From: Drosophila miranda
Lineage: Eukaryota > Arthropoda > Insecta > Diptera > Drosophilidae
Reading direction: 5' to 3'
NCBI RefSeq assembly: GCF_003369915.1
Contig: NC_046675.1
Span: 24,118,001-24,182,000 of the forward strand
Length of the DNA: 64,000 bases
Each line of letters begins with the position of its first letter. Within the stretch, counting starts at the first letter, position 1. The notes beneath the pieces are model-generated. The model saw only the letters and a program-made list of their open reading frames with translations, did not search any database and had not been told where the DNA came from. Shown here one piece after another: positions 1 to 12,483 of the stretch. A program made the translations under genes and the position numbers.

Positions 1-1083
1 AATAACTAAAATATATACTTAATTCATAGTGAAAACTTTACCAACTGTCAAAACGACTGGTTGCATAAATTTGCCTACTATTGACCCGCATCAGCATTTA
101 TTAAAATTAATATTTATTTGTTGTTCGCTTTTTTTGGCGGGGATCTGGGTTCCATTAAAATGAATACGTAACATCTATGCATATTATACACATAGTAAAT
201 ATATATGTATTGTATGTATGTATATCTGTGTGGATTTGTGGGTTCGTTGATGTGAAACTGTGGCCTGTGGCCTGGGGCGTGGGGCCTGGGGCCAGGGGGC
301 AGGGAAGAGGGACGTGGGACGACTACGAGTACCTAAGTGGTCGTGCTGAATGCGAGAGCTGAATGCATAAATAATGCCGATTTAGATTATTCTGAAACAG
401 AAACATCATCTGGCAACGGTCTGGTCTCTGGTCTGCATTTGGATTTGGATAAAAATGCGGCTGAACAGAACAGAGCAGAACAGAACAGAGTGGTGGCGCT
501 GCTGATGACGAGGCCATAATCAGCCAAATTAATATGGAAATTTATGCTGAGAGAAAAACGAAACCGCAAAAGTAAACGCAGAACGCAAACCCAAGCCCAA
601 ACCCAGCCAAAACCCTAACGCATGTGGGTTCTGTTATCAGGAAAGGAAAACGTGGCGCACTTCCTGGTCGGTGGGCCCCCTCTCTCTCTCTCTCTCGCTC
701 TCTCTGCAGTACATCGTCAAGCTGTGAAAAAACAATTGGAACAAAAGTTTCATTAAATTTAGCACAGCCCTCGGCTGGCAGGCCAATTTCCTATCCGCCC
801 AGCGCCCATTTCTCAGTGTCTTACACTCGGATCTGCCTTCTGGAGCTGCCTGCGCCCTGCCGGCTCGGCATCGGCGCGCCATCGTTATAGCTGCTTTATA
901 GCGCATTAATTTCGAAAGTAGCGCTACGTGTGCCAAAAATCATTAGCAACGGAATTACGCTCAATGAAATGCAGTCGACGGCGCCGTCGACAGTAGAAGG
1001 AAAACAAAAAGGGGGAGATAATAAAGCGTGGCCGGGACCGGAGACCGGGGTTCGGGCCGATGCCGGAACAGGGAATCGGAGGA

Positions 1084-1117
<34 letters not shown>

Positions 1118-1636
1118 AGGGGACGACTGCCTGACACCCGCCCGGCAGCCGCTGCTTATAAATATACCCTAACGACAAGTTAAATGTTGAGTACAAAATG
1201 CTGAGGCCAAGGGTTCCTCCCATTCCCATTCCCACTTCCATGCAAATAAATAATATCAGACTCTTTCCAGGCAAGACGTACTTGGGCCTAGTCGAGTGCC
1301 TGTTAGGGATTTTACAGTCGAAATTAACACTAAATCGTGTAATGCACTGAGCAGATATTTTTAGATATGTATATCTTATGCTTGCAGATGGTATGACACA
1401 CTCGGATGTACATGTACTTGCCACTGTGCCCTCGCGTGTGGCAATCGAATAGAAATAGAAAATGGTAATGATTAGCCCTAGATTCGTGTGCATTGTAAGT
1501 CGTTATCTTATCGGGCGGGCGAGTAAATCATTATCTGATAATAGGCTGAACTAATTTGCCAAATGAAATTAGGCAAATGGAGCTCAGTCAGTGAGTCAGT
1601 TTGGTTATAGCGGGGCAGGAACGAGCACACGGCCGT
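1..1636. other. Intergenic/5' flank of the LRR gene, no coding sequence seen
   Basis: I see no convincing exon on either strand here. The stretch is AT-rich at the left edge and contains a CT-dinucleotide run near 680-705 and the TATGGG array listed separately. A TATAAATA sequence lies near 1156. A cluster of GATA-type sites (TTATCT, TGATAA) sits at about 1504-1545, shortly before the LRR gene. Long open frames here come from the simple repeats and have low-complexity translations, so I treat them as chance. Confidence 0.6.
1084..1118 (+). repeat. Hexamer microsatellite (TATGGG)n
   Basis: About five to six copies of a GGGTAT unit stand in a row. It is one of a series of G-rich hexamer arrays scattered through the first 27 kb. 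The unit is G-rich on the plus strand. Confidence 0.9.
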
Positions 1637-3655
1637 ATGTTCAAGTCCAAGTCCTTTGATCTGGTCAGTGAGGATAAGACGAGGCGGGCAGAGCGGCTCT
1701 ACCAGCCGCGACGGATGCGCTGGCTAAAGTACATCGTCCTGCCCGCCGTCTTTGGGTTTATTCTTCTGCTGATCCTCTGCAACGTGGACTTCTCCTACGA
1801 CGATGACGATGACGATGCGGATGATGCCTTATCCTCGGCCTCGGTGGACAGTCATCAGTGGTGGCGGTTGGTCGAGGAGGAAGGTTTGATTGTGGTCAAC
1901 GAGCTGGAGCAGATATATAACCAGAGCGAGTGTCCAGCCGAAACTGCGCTTTTTGTGTCTGGATACAAGTTTCCGAACGGCAGCCTGGACGGGGACTTCC
2001 TGAGTGGCAGCTTCCGGCTGCAGAGCCTGGAGATAGCCGACTGTGAGTTGAGACGCATAGTAGACGGCACCTTCGACCAGAGCAAGCAGCGCGGCCTGAT
2101 GACCCTGCAACTGAGGAACACCCAGCTCCAATCACTGACTGCAGCTGCCTTTCGGGGACTCCAGCAGCTTCAGAACTTTACGCTGATCAACGAGGAGGAG
2201 TCCTTTGAGGCGGAGGGCTTTTTAGCGCCACTTGCGAGTACCCTGCTCAGCGCTAGGATCCATCAGAGGTACTCGGACAGAGTCTCCTACTCAGTCAGTG
2301 ACTTCTTTGGAGGCCAGAATTTCACTCAGTTGAAGTGGCTCGACCTGAGCGGCACTAACCTCGGGGAGCTCCTCGTCTGGGATTCTTTCGGCTGTCTGCC
2401 CGCCCTGGAGCGACTCATTTTGGTGGATTGTGGTATTAGCCAAGTAGAGTGGAACACATTTCCCAATTGTTTCAGTTCGTTGCGATACTTGGACCTGAGT
2501 GGGAACCCACTAGAGACAATCAGTGGCAACTTTCTGGCACCCATAGAGGAGCAAGGCATTGAATTGGAACAGACTGGCAGTACCGCGATGATGGACTCGG
2601 ATTATGAGCAGGACATGGCCTATACGGAAGTCTATAGCACAGCCCAAATCATGCCCTTCACTCAAGAGATACAACCCTTTGTTCCTGGTGTTCGTACCAC
2701 GCCCGCCGTTTCAACAACAATTTTAGAGACTGATAGCCCGACATGGACAACGGAAACGACAACGACAACGACAACGACTTCGGCACCTTTGGGTTGTCTG
2801 GAAGAATTATGCGAAATTCTCAACTGCACCGATCTCGAGGGACGGTCCAACGAAACGCGGTTGACCTACAATGCATCTCTTCAGTTCAAGGATCTAAGTA
2901 ACGCTGTGGTGCAGGTCAGGCTCTCCCACTTGCAGTCGCTTCAGTGGCAGCTGGTGTACTTCTCCACAGCCTCATTGAGTGGCTCTGTGGAGCAGGAGAA
3001 CACCGAAGAGAGCACGGAGGACAATGGAGATATTGTGGTGGCGGTCCCAAACCTGGACTGCGGCACCCCATTCGTCTTCTGCGTGGTGATGGCGGGAGAG
3101 AATGTCACCTCTCCACTGAACTGTCGCTCGCACAAGACCCTGAACTGTGTGAAATACTACACGCAGTCCTGGTTCGAGGCAAACAGCGGCCTGATCATAG
3201 GTCTGGGAATAGCGGGCATTCTCATCTGTGTGGCCTTGGGCATGCTGATCGTCTACGTGGCCCTGCGACTGCAGCCGACGTGGCTAAGGGGTAGCCGCAG
3301 ATTGGTCCGTCCTCTGAGGGACTCGAACACGATGTTTCTGGTGCCGAAGGGATGCCAGCAGGAGGAATACGGCTACCAGGGGTAAGTTGAGTGGCATTCT
3401 CTCGACACCATATCATTTAACATAGTGTTTGTCTTCCAAAGAGATCCCTCCTCTAAGAACGACAATTACGACTACGTCGCCTTCCACCGCTACCTGGAGC
3501 AAGCGAATCTCTATCGAACGGAATCGAATAAGTATATTTCCCCGCCCCGGGAGCGGGCTCCGTCCGTGCCCCCCTCCAGCGAGGCAACCGCCAACAAGAA
3601 CTATGTCTACGAGAGCTTTGAATTGTACGAGGAGCTGCCTCCACACGTCCCTTGA
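1637..3655 (+). CDS. Leucine-rich-repeat membrane protein, two exons, 652 aa
   Basis: The exons are 1637-3381 and 3442-3655. The intron has GTAAGT and CAAAG borders and splits a Gly codon. The first in-frame ATG is at 1637, because a stop lies upstream at 1592. Residues 1-30 are basic and cytosolic-looking. A hydrophobic segment spans about 31-50 and is followed by an Asp run at 55-60. Leucine-rich repeats follow (LKWLDLSGTNLGEL and LRYLDLSGNPLETI are clear), then a Thr-rich linker near 370, several N-glycosylation sites and Cys-containing membrane-proximal sequence. A second transmembrane helix spans about 518-543. The tail of about 110 residues is rich in Tyr and Pro. The repeats suggest a cell-surface recognition or adhesion role, but I do not recognise the ortholog. 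The N-terminal segment could be a signal anchor or a long cleaved signal peptide. Candidate poly(A) signals lie at 3835 and 3912. Confidence 0.88.
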
Positions 3656-4014
3656 GCCGGCACAAATATTCGCTCCATATCGCAGTTATTGTTGTGAGTA
3701 ATTGATTGCTGATTGTCAATAATGCCTATTGGCAGATCTAAATTCATTAAACCGATAAGGTTTGTACGGGCAATAGACATAGCGAGCCATAAATAGGCAG
3801 AGTATCCCAATCCCAGATAGGTTTAGAGGCCCTAATAAAAATCGGAGTAATCAAAATCTACTATCAATTTAAGGCCACATATAAACCAGGGTTCCAAAGG
3901 AGCTAAAGCTAAATAAAAGATATTTTTACCCACAACAATATAAATTCGAATTAAAAAATTGAAACATAAAATAAAAACACAAAGTTATCAATAGAAATCC
4001 GTAATTTCGGGGAA

Positions 4015-4675
4015 TCAAACGGATCGCTGGGTATCTGCTGGTTTTTTATACATTTCACGAGTGCCCGCAAAGTCGTCCAGAAGTTCCAATCGTTGATTTT
4101 GAGGTCCCAAAGGCTCCAAAAGAGGGTTCATACCGTCACCTGGCACATACTGAACACAAAATGGCGGCGGCTATAGCTGAGAAGAAGTTGGGGTACAGCT
4201 TAACGTCCTTTAGGATCTGCAGACCCGTCCCTACCTTCTAGAAACTACATGCATATTTGGGGGTCAGCCGATTACCTTCAAGAACGGGAGAAATCGGCAG
4301 ACCTTCAGCTCCTAAAGGCGGTCCAGAACGTTACTCTCCAAGGAGAGGCACGAGGCCTGAACGGCCCCAGATTCCTCAAATAGTTCATGCCCAACCGCAG
4401 GTGTACCAGATCCGGTACCGATCACACGAGTCAGCCACCCGCATCAAGGGCATCCAGGGGCATCAAGCTGACCCTGAGATGACCCAACTGCTGTCTACCC
4501 AGCCGATGTGGCATCCGCCTCCCCACACAAGTGCATATAGCGAGGATCCAAGTAAAGGGGCAGCAACTGGCGGCGCAGTCTTTTCAATGTTAATGCTTTC
4601 CTTGGGATAGCTGGAGAGGACCACTACGCAGTAGCAGCTTCTCGGTGTAAACATCTTTGGCAAAAAGATAATGAA
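4015..4675 (-). pseudogene. Possible gene remnant, unidentified
   Basis: On the minus strand, an open stretch ending with TGA at 4015-4017 has coding-like composition (it includes NPLLEPLGPQNQRLELLDDF) for about 45 codons. A second open stretch upstream (LQILKDVKLYPNFFSA) sits in another frame just before it. Further up, an ATG at 4661 opens 65 codons. The frames do not join without a shift or an unproven intron, and the plus strand is also open over parts of this segment. I read it as either a small multi-exon gene or a decayed one. I do not recognise a family. Confidence 0.25.
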
Positions 4676-5010
4676 AGCTTAGAAAAACTGAAAAAAAGTA
4701 ATCGCCTGAAAAAATTTTAATGTTTTCTGATTTGATGACACAAGAACAACCATTTTAATTTTGATAAAAAAAACTTAACGATTTCAGTGAGGATCCTCAT
4801 TCCAACACCATGTGCAGATACATTCAGATAGAGCTCAAAGCTGTGCCGCAAATATCTCGCGAAGTCTGGCCGAAGTTTGCACAGTTCAATGCTTTGCTTT
4901 CATTAAGCTTTAATGAGCCCCAGTTTTGCGACAATTGCAAACAAACTTCCTCTGAATGCTCCCCATTGTGTGCACAGCTTCAGCTTCCAGCCCAGTCTAT
5001 TCTATCCCGA

Positions 5011-5042
5011 GACCCAGCCCCAGCCCCAACCCCAGCCCCAAC
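5011..5042. repeat. C-rich tract (CCCCAG/CCCCAA)n
   Basis: About five alternating CAGCCC and CAACCC units. On the minus strand this reads as GGGGTT/GGGGCT, part of the family of G-rich hexamer tracts in this region. Confidence 0.8.
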
Positions 5043-6652
5043 CAAAGATATACATAGTTGGTTTCTGTACAGTTTGTTGACTTGCCACAAGCACAATAAA
5101 ATATTTTTGTAAGCACTTTTTATGGCTGACATATCTCTTAATACATATATATATACACTGAGATATTTTTTGCCAATTTATTTCTGCCCCCATACCATCC
5201 TTAACCTCATGCTCATTCACATCCCCATAGCTGTGTTTGCTTCGGTGCCCTGCAGGCTGTCGCTGCCATAATTTCCCAGGCACATCCCAACCCAGAAAAC
5301 AAGATGTGGAGATGGAGAGAGAGAGTGAGAGAGACACAGAGGGAGACTCTGTCAAAGTCCAGCCAAGTCTTGGCCATATGTTGCACACATTATGCTTACT
5401 TAACAATTAGAGACGCTCTTGTAATTCCAGAAAATTGCTTTGTTCGCTGAGATTTTTTCCCGTTTAGGGCGAGACGAGATGTGGCATCCAGGGGGCAGGG
5501 CAGGGCAGGGCAGGGCTGGACAGGGAAGGAAGTACCACAGAGTGCCTTTGTGCTTGTTCTCCAGAAGTTCTCTTTGGTCACTGAGCTGTGAATGGTTATA
5601 AGCTTTAAAGGCAACGAAAATGCATTGATAGCAAGGTTGGGGTTGGATGAAGATGAAGATGAGAATGGGAATGGAAATGGAAATGGAGACTTCTTTGTGA
5701 AAGCACGGATGATGTTTGCGGGAAAGGGAAAATTGGTTTCAGTTCCCAACTCTTTGAAGATGTTCACAAAAGTCTTTCAGCAAGAAATGAAAACTTTGTG
5801 TTGCTGATAACCTGATGAAAATCAAGTCAAGTGAATCCCGCATAATTTCTATAGCTACCATTTGAACAAATTGACAGGTCTATGATGTTCTGAGAAAGTG
5901 AAACCGTACACAAGCCACATCCTACATCTGTACACAGTTCACTGATGATGTCGAGAAATGTGTATTCTCATCCGCTGTGAAAGAAACCCCAGACGAGTGT
6001 CACAATTGAATGCATCTGGACCATCCCACATGCGAGTACACCTCGATCGATACAGGCCTGGGGCCTGAGCTCTCAGTAGATACGAGTAGTGTCTATCAGG
6101 ATTGATATTAATGATTTGCAGCAGAATGCCATTAAGTTGTTTTGTACCTTTCGCTGTGCCCGATAACGCAGCGTGAAGAGATCAGAAAATGGGAAAACTC
6201 TCTGATTGCAGCGGAGGCGTTGCCATCTACCCCGAGACAGGCACAGGCACAGGGAAGCCCCATTGAGCTGAAAATGAAATCGAAGACCCTTTTGCCCATA
6301 TCCCTGATAACGGACACGAACGAGCCAGCGGACAGAGAGTCGGCCTGGCCGCCTCATAACGTGGCATTTGTTTAATGGATTAAAAATAATAGGTACGAGG
6401 AGAAAGCAGCACCGCACAATGAGGAAAAAGCAGTGAGCAGTGAGCAGTGGCTGGGGGTGAAGGAAAAGCAGATAAGAATCGTAGCACGTTTTGTGTGTGT
6501 GTGTGCGGCAAACGGAGAATGAAAATGGGAAAATGAAAAAATAGAAAATCGAAAATGTGCCGCGGCGTGTCATAAATTAATTTTCATAAATTCTGCAGCC
6601 TGTCTGATTTGGCTACGGATTGGGAACGTTACGGTATCAGCATCAGAGCAGG

Positions 6653-6694
6653 GATCGGGACTGGGACTAGGATTGGGATTGGGATTGGGATTGG
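6653..6694 (+). repeat. Hexamer array (GGGATT)n
   Basis: Six to seven units drift from GGGACT to GGGATT. The purer end is a perfect run of GGGATT units. Confidence 0.85.
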
Positions 6695-6999
6695 AACTCT
6701 TATTAATAATAATGCCACACGGCTTTGATGGACAGACACAGACAGACAGGCAGTCAGCCTTCAGCCTGACAAAGGATTCGCCCTGACAATGGTTAGATGA
6801 AAGCCAAACCACTTTCATTCGAGTATTTACGTCAAGGGTTGAAAGCCCCTCGATTGTGGTTGCTACGAGCTGAAAAGCAGGAAATCAGGAGAACAGGATA
6901 ACAGGCTGGGAAGCTTTTAAAAAATTATGCAAAAATCATGATTAGGCAATTTCCCCGATGCTGGAACGTTCTGACTATGGATGGAGATTGGGTCTATCT

Positions 7000-7067
7000 C
7001 TGGGCCTAGGTCTGGGGTCTGGGTCTGGGTCTGAGTCTGGGCTTGGGCTTGGGCATGGGTATGGGAT
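7000..7067 (+). repeat. Degenerate hexamer array (GGGTCT/GGGCTT)n
   Basis: About ten GGGNNT units change gradually from GGGTCT through GGGCTT to GGGTAT along the array. This is a typical product of slippage plus point mutation. Confidence 0.85.
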
Positions 7068-7458
7068 CTGGTTTGCTAATTAGCCATTCATGGTGTGTTG
7101 TAGAGCGGCTGCCATGCCCGGGGAATATTTAAACAGTTGGCTTGTTCCCAGAAAACTGCGGCAAAAGTTTAATTAGTGCAGAGGAATGAATATGCCTTAT
7201 GAATATGAAATATGAAATCCGCACACACAAATCTATTCAGCCCTGATCAGACATATCCTTGAGACTGTGCGACTGTGAGACTGTAAGCCGCCGCCGCGTT
7301 GAGTTGGGTTTAAGTTTAATGAGCCCTAAGTAGAAGTGCTTCGGTGCAGAACAACAGCAAAATGTAGCAATTATGAAACGACCAAAAGGAAAAAATGCAC
7401 ATTAATGACAAAGGCAGAAAGAGTGAGTACTTTTGAGTACTTTGGAAGGGCAAGTCAA

Positions 7459-7508
7459 GGGATGGGTAGGGATGGGAATGGGAATGGGTGTGGTGTGGTG
7501 TGGTGTGT
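7459..7508 (+). repeat. GGGAAT hexamers followed by GTGTG pentamers
   Basis: GGGATG and GGGAAT units run straight into four GTGTG units. The tract is fully G-rich on the plus strand. Confidence 0.75.
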
Positions 7509-8243
7509 TGAAGCTGCTGCTTAAGACTTGCTACAAACGAGGGGCACTCAAAAGATGAAACATAAAACGAAGCCCCAGAAGCCCATAAAAAACACATTGT
7601 GCCGGGGCCGCACTTAAAAGGCAACTTCTCCATGTAGATACCTCCATCTTCTCCTCCTCCTGCTGCTGCTGCTGCTGCCGCAGCTTCTGCTGTTGCTTCT
7701 GATGTTGCTGCCGCAGCCATATGGGGACAATGACGAGTCTGCTCTTGTCGCAGGAGGGGGAAGGGCTATAAAAATTGCAACATAAAAATAAAAATTAAAC
7801 CACTAAACGCAGTTTTAGACCAGACCGGGACCTGGGCGTGGACGTGGACGTGGACGTGGACCCTTTTATCGTAAGTTCATCTTTCCGATTCCGATTTCGA
7901 CTTGACTCTGACTTTTGATGGGCGGCACGGAGTCAGAGTCGAGAGTTCATAAAGCGACCCCCAGGGCAGAAGCAGTGCCACACGTTCGCTGTATCCTGTT
8001 GCCCTGAACATCGTTTGGGTGACTGCGACGGGGTGACGGGGTGACAGGGTGGCCCATACCGTACAGTACCGTACCCCTAATGATATTCAATAATAATACG
8101 CAAGCATAAAAACCACTTGCGACCCCGAACCGAACCAAACGAACATTTCAGACATGCTCCGGCTGCGCCTTCAGAATTTAATGTGCTTATAATGCCGCCT
8201 GCTGGCTCTTCGCCGTAAACAGATGCAGACACGCATTCACATT

Positions 8244-8281
8244 CCCAAACCCGAACCCAATCCCAATCCCAATCCCAATAC
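8244..8281. repeat. C-rich hexamer array (CCCAAT)n
   Basis: Six CCCAAN units. This is the reverse complement of the GGGATT-type arrays elsewhere, so both orientations occur. Confidence 0.85.
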
Positions 8282-11200
8282 CGCTTCCAATTCGTATCGG
8301 ATATTGCGTGCACCCCTCAACACATTTTTAACAGCAAATGATGTCAATTTCGAATGCCACGACGGGACGGGGAAGGAGACGCTAACGCCCCCCGAGAATA
8401 TCCGGAATGGCAGAGAGTCTCAGGATGCCGGGCGCGTTTTTGTTATTCTATCGAAAATTGAACTTAATTGGTGCGTGAAGTGTGCACTGAGTGGATTTGA
8501 TGCCAGGCTGCCAGGCAACTACTCGTATTGTAGTAGAGCTGCGAATTTGTCTGCTGCCTGCTGCCTGATGGCCTCTGCCCCAGCTCTGCAACTCTACTAA
8601 GTCCCCACAAACTCATCCACCTGGCCTCATTATAATTTGCCAGTCAACAGGCAGAGGCAGCAATCAAACTGGAGAGGCGTCTCTTCATACGAGGGGAGAT
8701 AGAACAGAAGGAAATGATCCAGGGATTGAGCGATACAGAAGACATGAGAGAGGAATAGGTCTGGCTGTTTAAAGTGTGGGATACGAAAGAAGAGGGGATG
8801 GAATGGGGATAATTTCGGCAGTGAAAGATGGTAAAGAAATTAATTTAGAATCTAAAAGAAAAAGAAGGGTTCCAAGGAAACAAGTGTAGAGTAAAAGTGG
8901 TAGAGCTTTCCCTGTAGGTGAACTACATTTTATTACTCTGACAGGCGAAAACCCATTTCTCCCATAAGCAAACTTATTTCTCGGTAATCCCATTACGTTT
9001 TGGCAATCAAATTAATTTGGTATGCCCCAAATGTTCCATGAAACGCCCGAACAACCCTCGGTGCCAGGAGAGACAGACAGGAACTGGCAGAGTCTGGGGC
9101 AGGCATCCAAGCTGATTAGCATAAATTCGTCTATGTCGTTCCTGGCAACGTTGTCGTCTTTTGTCAACGTGTCTGGCATGCCAAGCTGCAAAACTTTGCC
9201 TGCAGTCTCTCTCTATAAGAAGGAGCCATAGCCATAGCCACAGCCGTAGCCCAGAGGTGGGGAGGAGGTGGAGACGGTGCCTTCAGGTTCAGTAAAAGCA
9301 GTCACGGACCTGGGCCATGGCCCTTGGGATGGCACATGGAAACATGTGTCACTGGGGCCTGTCTGCTTATTGCACGACTAATGTCAGTTGCACTACCCGC
9401 ATACCGCATTCCGCCCTGCAGTCGCCTCCGAGGGCAGTGCAGTCGACTAAAAGGTGGCCCACAGAAAGCCCTTTTAAACTCCGACTGCAAGTGCGGGAAT
9501 TTCTTCGGGGCCAGGGTGCGGTGTGGCAGTCGGGTGCAAATTATTTCCAGACTGCTGCCAGCGCTGGGTGAAGGACGCAGGACAATGGCTGAGAAGTTTC
9601 CCGACTTCGGGCCCGCTCAATGAGTTCATTCATTGGACAGGTTTTCCGCACACTCACCCTCTGTTTTTTCTTTTCGTAGAAAAGGGAAGAAGAATTTTTG
9701 CATTACAATGGCCTCGACAGCTGCAGATCCGGATACGGACTCGGATGCGGATGCGGATTCAGATTTAGGAGTGGATGGGAGTGATGGGCTGCATAATCTC
9801 ACGCATTGCATCAATTTTTCATAGCCAGCGCCCTTTTGTCCGATATGTTTTTGTGTCTGTCAGCAAAAGTAGCATAATTAAGGCAGTTTGTCTTTTTCCA
9901 TGGCCCTAAGGAATGTTTCAAGTGCCCGTCCATCCGTACCTCAATTTGAACTCTTTGTTGGCATTATTTACGCTTCTATCTGAAGTTCAGTAACATTACA
10001 GGCGGGACTGATGGGGGCAGGTGGATGGGAAGACTGGGAGAAGGGTACTAATCATATTTTAGTGCGGTCCAACTAATTGCGTACGCGGTTTTAGAGACCC
10101 CCGCCCCAACCCGCTGACAGACGCAATGCCCACAAGCAAACAAAGCACACACACACAGACGCACGCACTCAGAGATACAACGATACACTCGGTGTGCCAG
10201 TGGTGCGGGTAAATACGCAGATACGGGAGAGAGGAAGAGCAATTTACACCTGAGATCTGTAAAATTCACAAAGCAATGTAAAGCCGATGCGGTCAACAGA
10301 CTGGGGAGTCGACTGGGGGATTCCCTATAAAAGGAAGGTAAACAGTTGTTTGGAAAGTGAAGTAAAGTGGGGAACTGTTTGTATGGAATACACATGCCAG
10401 TTCTCTGTTAAGAGTTTTTTAATTTAAATGAAAGCATATACTTCAGGTTTTGTTGAAAACTACCAGTTACAAAATGTCTCATTCGCCGGGGGAACTCCTT
10501 CCTTGTACAGGGTATAAGAGGCCAGGCCATAAGAAGCGTAGCTTGGCACTAAAGACGTGTTAATGAAGCAGACATGCGGGCCAGAACTCGGGCCAACTCA
10601 GGCCAAGTCGTGGTCTTTGACGCTGGTCGTCGTCGTCGTCAGCATCAGCGTCGCGTCGCGTCGTCCTCTCCGTCGCTGAATGAATTTGTATAACTTGCAA
10701 ATCATGTTGACTGACGAGCGGGCCTGGGCCTAGAGGGGGTTAGGGGGGACCGCTTGGAGTTTACTTTGGCCGGGCAAAAATTTGTAAAGTGTTGAGCGCA
10801 GAGTACAAACATCCAAACATATTGTGCCATACATATTATGAATTTACGAGGAGTCCGTATGCGAGGAGCACGAGGAGAAGGAGGAGCATGTGAGCATGTG
10901 GGGCGGCCGGTCCAGGGGTTGTCGTTGTCTGCCCGGTTGGTTGGCTCTCTGGCTCTTGGGATTGGGCTCCGGATTGGGATGGCCGCCTGGCTGTTCTACT
11001 AAATCAACATCATTAAGTTTTCTGTTTATAAAGAAAACACTCGAACATCGTTTGCGAGCTCTTCTTTCTTTCAACTTTTTTCCTCCAGTCTACTCCAGTC
11101 TGCAGCTCACTTGTTCGGCTTATTCCTCTGTGCGAGTATTTACACAAACTGAAGATGCGTGCTGTGTTATTTTAGGCTGGTCCCATCACGGACATCACTG

Positions 11201-12483
11201 ACATCACCGACATACCGACAGACCATTCAGCCAACGACTTCAAAAACCGATACAGCCAAGTGTTAAACACAAATTAGTAGGCAAGCTGAGCGGAGGCGAA
11301 AAAAGGCTGAAGAAAACTGAAGTTTCCTGCATATTTGCTTAGCAATTTTACCAAAGCGAAGCAAAGCACGAGATGCATTCAAACAGAAAAAAACGTCGAT
11401 AGTCGGTGCGACGCGTCGGTCCCTTGGCAAGGCCCTCGTTCCCATTCCCATTCCAAATCCCAATCCCAAACATCCATATATGTATGCCGAACGGGACGGC
11501 GGCGGCGGCGGTGCAACAAAATGTGAAAGAAAATAAACAACAAAGTCACGAAATTGTTTATACAATAAATAAAAGTGTGGAGCGCAGCAGCGTTTGCATC
11601 GTCTGCACCCCGAACAGCAAAAGTATCTTAAAGATACAAACAAGATCTGAGCATTGGCGCACGCATACCGAGCATGCCATGTCTCAGGATGTGCCAGTGC
11701 TGGGGCTGGTGCCTCTGTCCATATGCATTTCTCTTCTCGTACTCATACTCGTTCCATTCCATTCATTTAGTTAGAGGCTCTCCACTTGCATGCAGCTCAA
11801 ATTACAAGCGGGCAAATGTTTAAATACTTGAGTGCCGAATGCACGAGCATATTAACTTTTACCCAGCTCTCAGTATTGTCAACACGACAATTCACTTAGA
11901 TCTGTGACTGTGCCTGGGCCTGTGCCCCCCATAGTTGCCGCCAGACACTTTCCAGTCCGAGTCCGAGTCCTCGTCGCATTTGTTGCAAGAGCAGATGCAG
12001 ATGCAGCCGTTTCAGCATTTGTAATGTCATCGGGAGGCATCCCAGAGTCCCACGCCTCCTGGCGCCCGAGGACAGACAGGCAGACATACATACATACATA
12101 CATTCAAAGTGGGTGTCGTGTCGTGTCGTGTCGTCCTTGTCCCCCGCATCACTAGTTTCTGGGAAATGCGGGGGAACGCCCAAACGTTGCAGATAACCGT
12201 TGGACTGAGCTGTTATCTGAACATGAACAACTTACTTCAAAGGCAGACAGATTATCTGCGGGTGAAGCTCTTTATTCCGTGTATTAGGAATACTCCCAGT
12301 ATGGACCTTAATACCTGGGACTTCGACACGAGACTATTGCAAAAGTATGAAAAGACTGACTAAGAAGTCTCCTCTTACTTTCTAATCCCGAGACTAATGC
12401 ATGAAGTCACACTGCTAAATAATTTGGAATGCTTCAAAGCTATATCGATGCAGATGTTAGTCAAAGCTGCGTTAAACGAGATC

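Larger units (their letters stand above)
3656..12483. other. Long intergenic region rich in simple repeats
   Basis: Apart from the possible remnant at 4015-4675 and the repeat arrays listed separately, I see no splice-compatible coding exon in nearly 9 kb. The region carries many short G-rich or C-rich hexamer tracts, poly-CAG/CTG near 7655-7710, GAGA tracts near 5310-5340 and a CATA array near 12085-12105. It may be regulatory DNA between neighbouring genes or an intron of something outside the window. Confidence 0.55.

Noticed and set aside
924-1493. 189-codon minus-strand open frame
   Set aside because: Its Pro-Ile repeat is the TATGGG microsatellite translated; nothing else looks coding.
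1601-1636. Upstream extension of the LRR gene from a TTG at 1601
   Set aside because: A TTG is not a normal fly start; the first in-frame ATG is at 1637.
6660-6690. GGGATT array as an interstitial telomere
   Set aside because: Drosophila telomeres are retrotransposon-based, and the unit drifts between many GGGNNT forms like an ordinary microsatellite.
9302-9623. Overlapping 84- and 99-codon frames
   Set aside because: Two frames on one strand plus one on the other are all open, which indicates GC-rich chance rather than coding; no family match.
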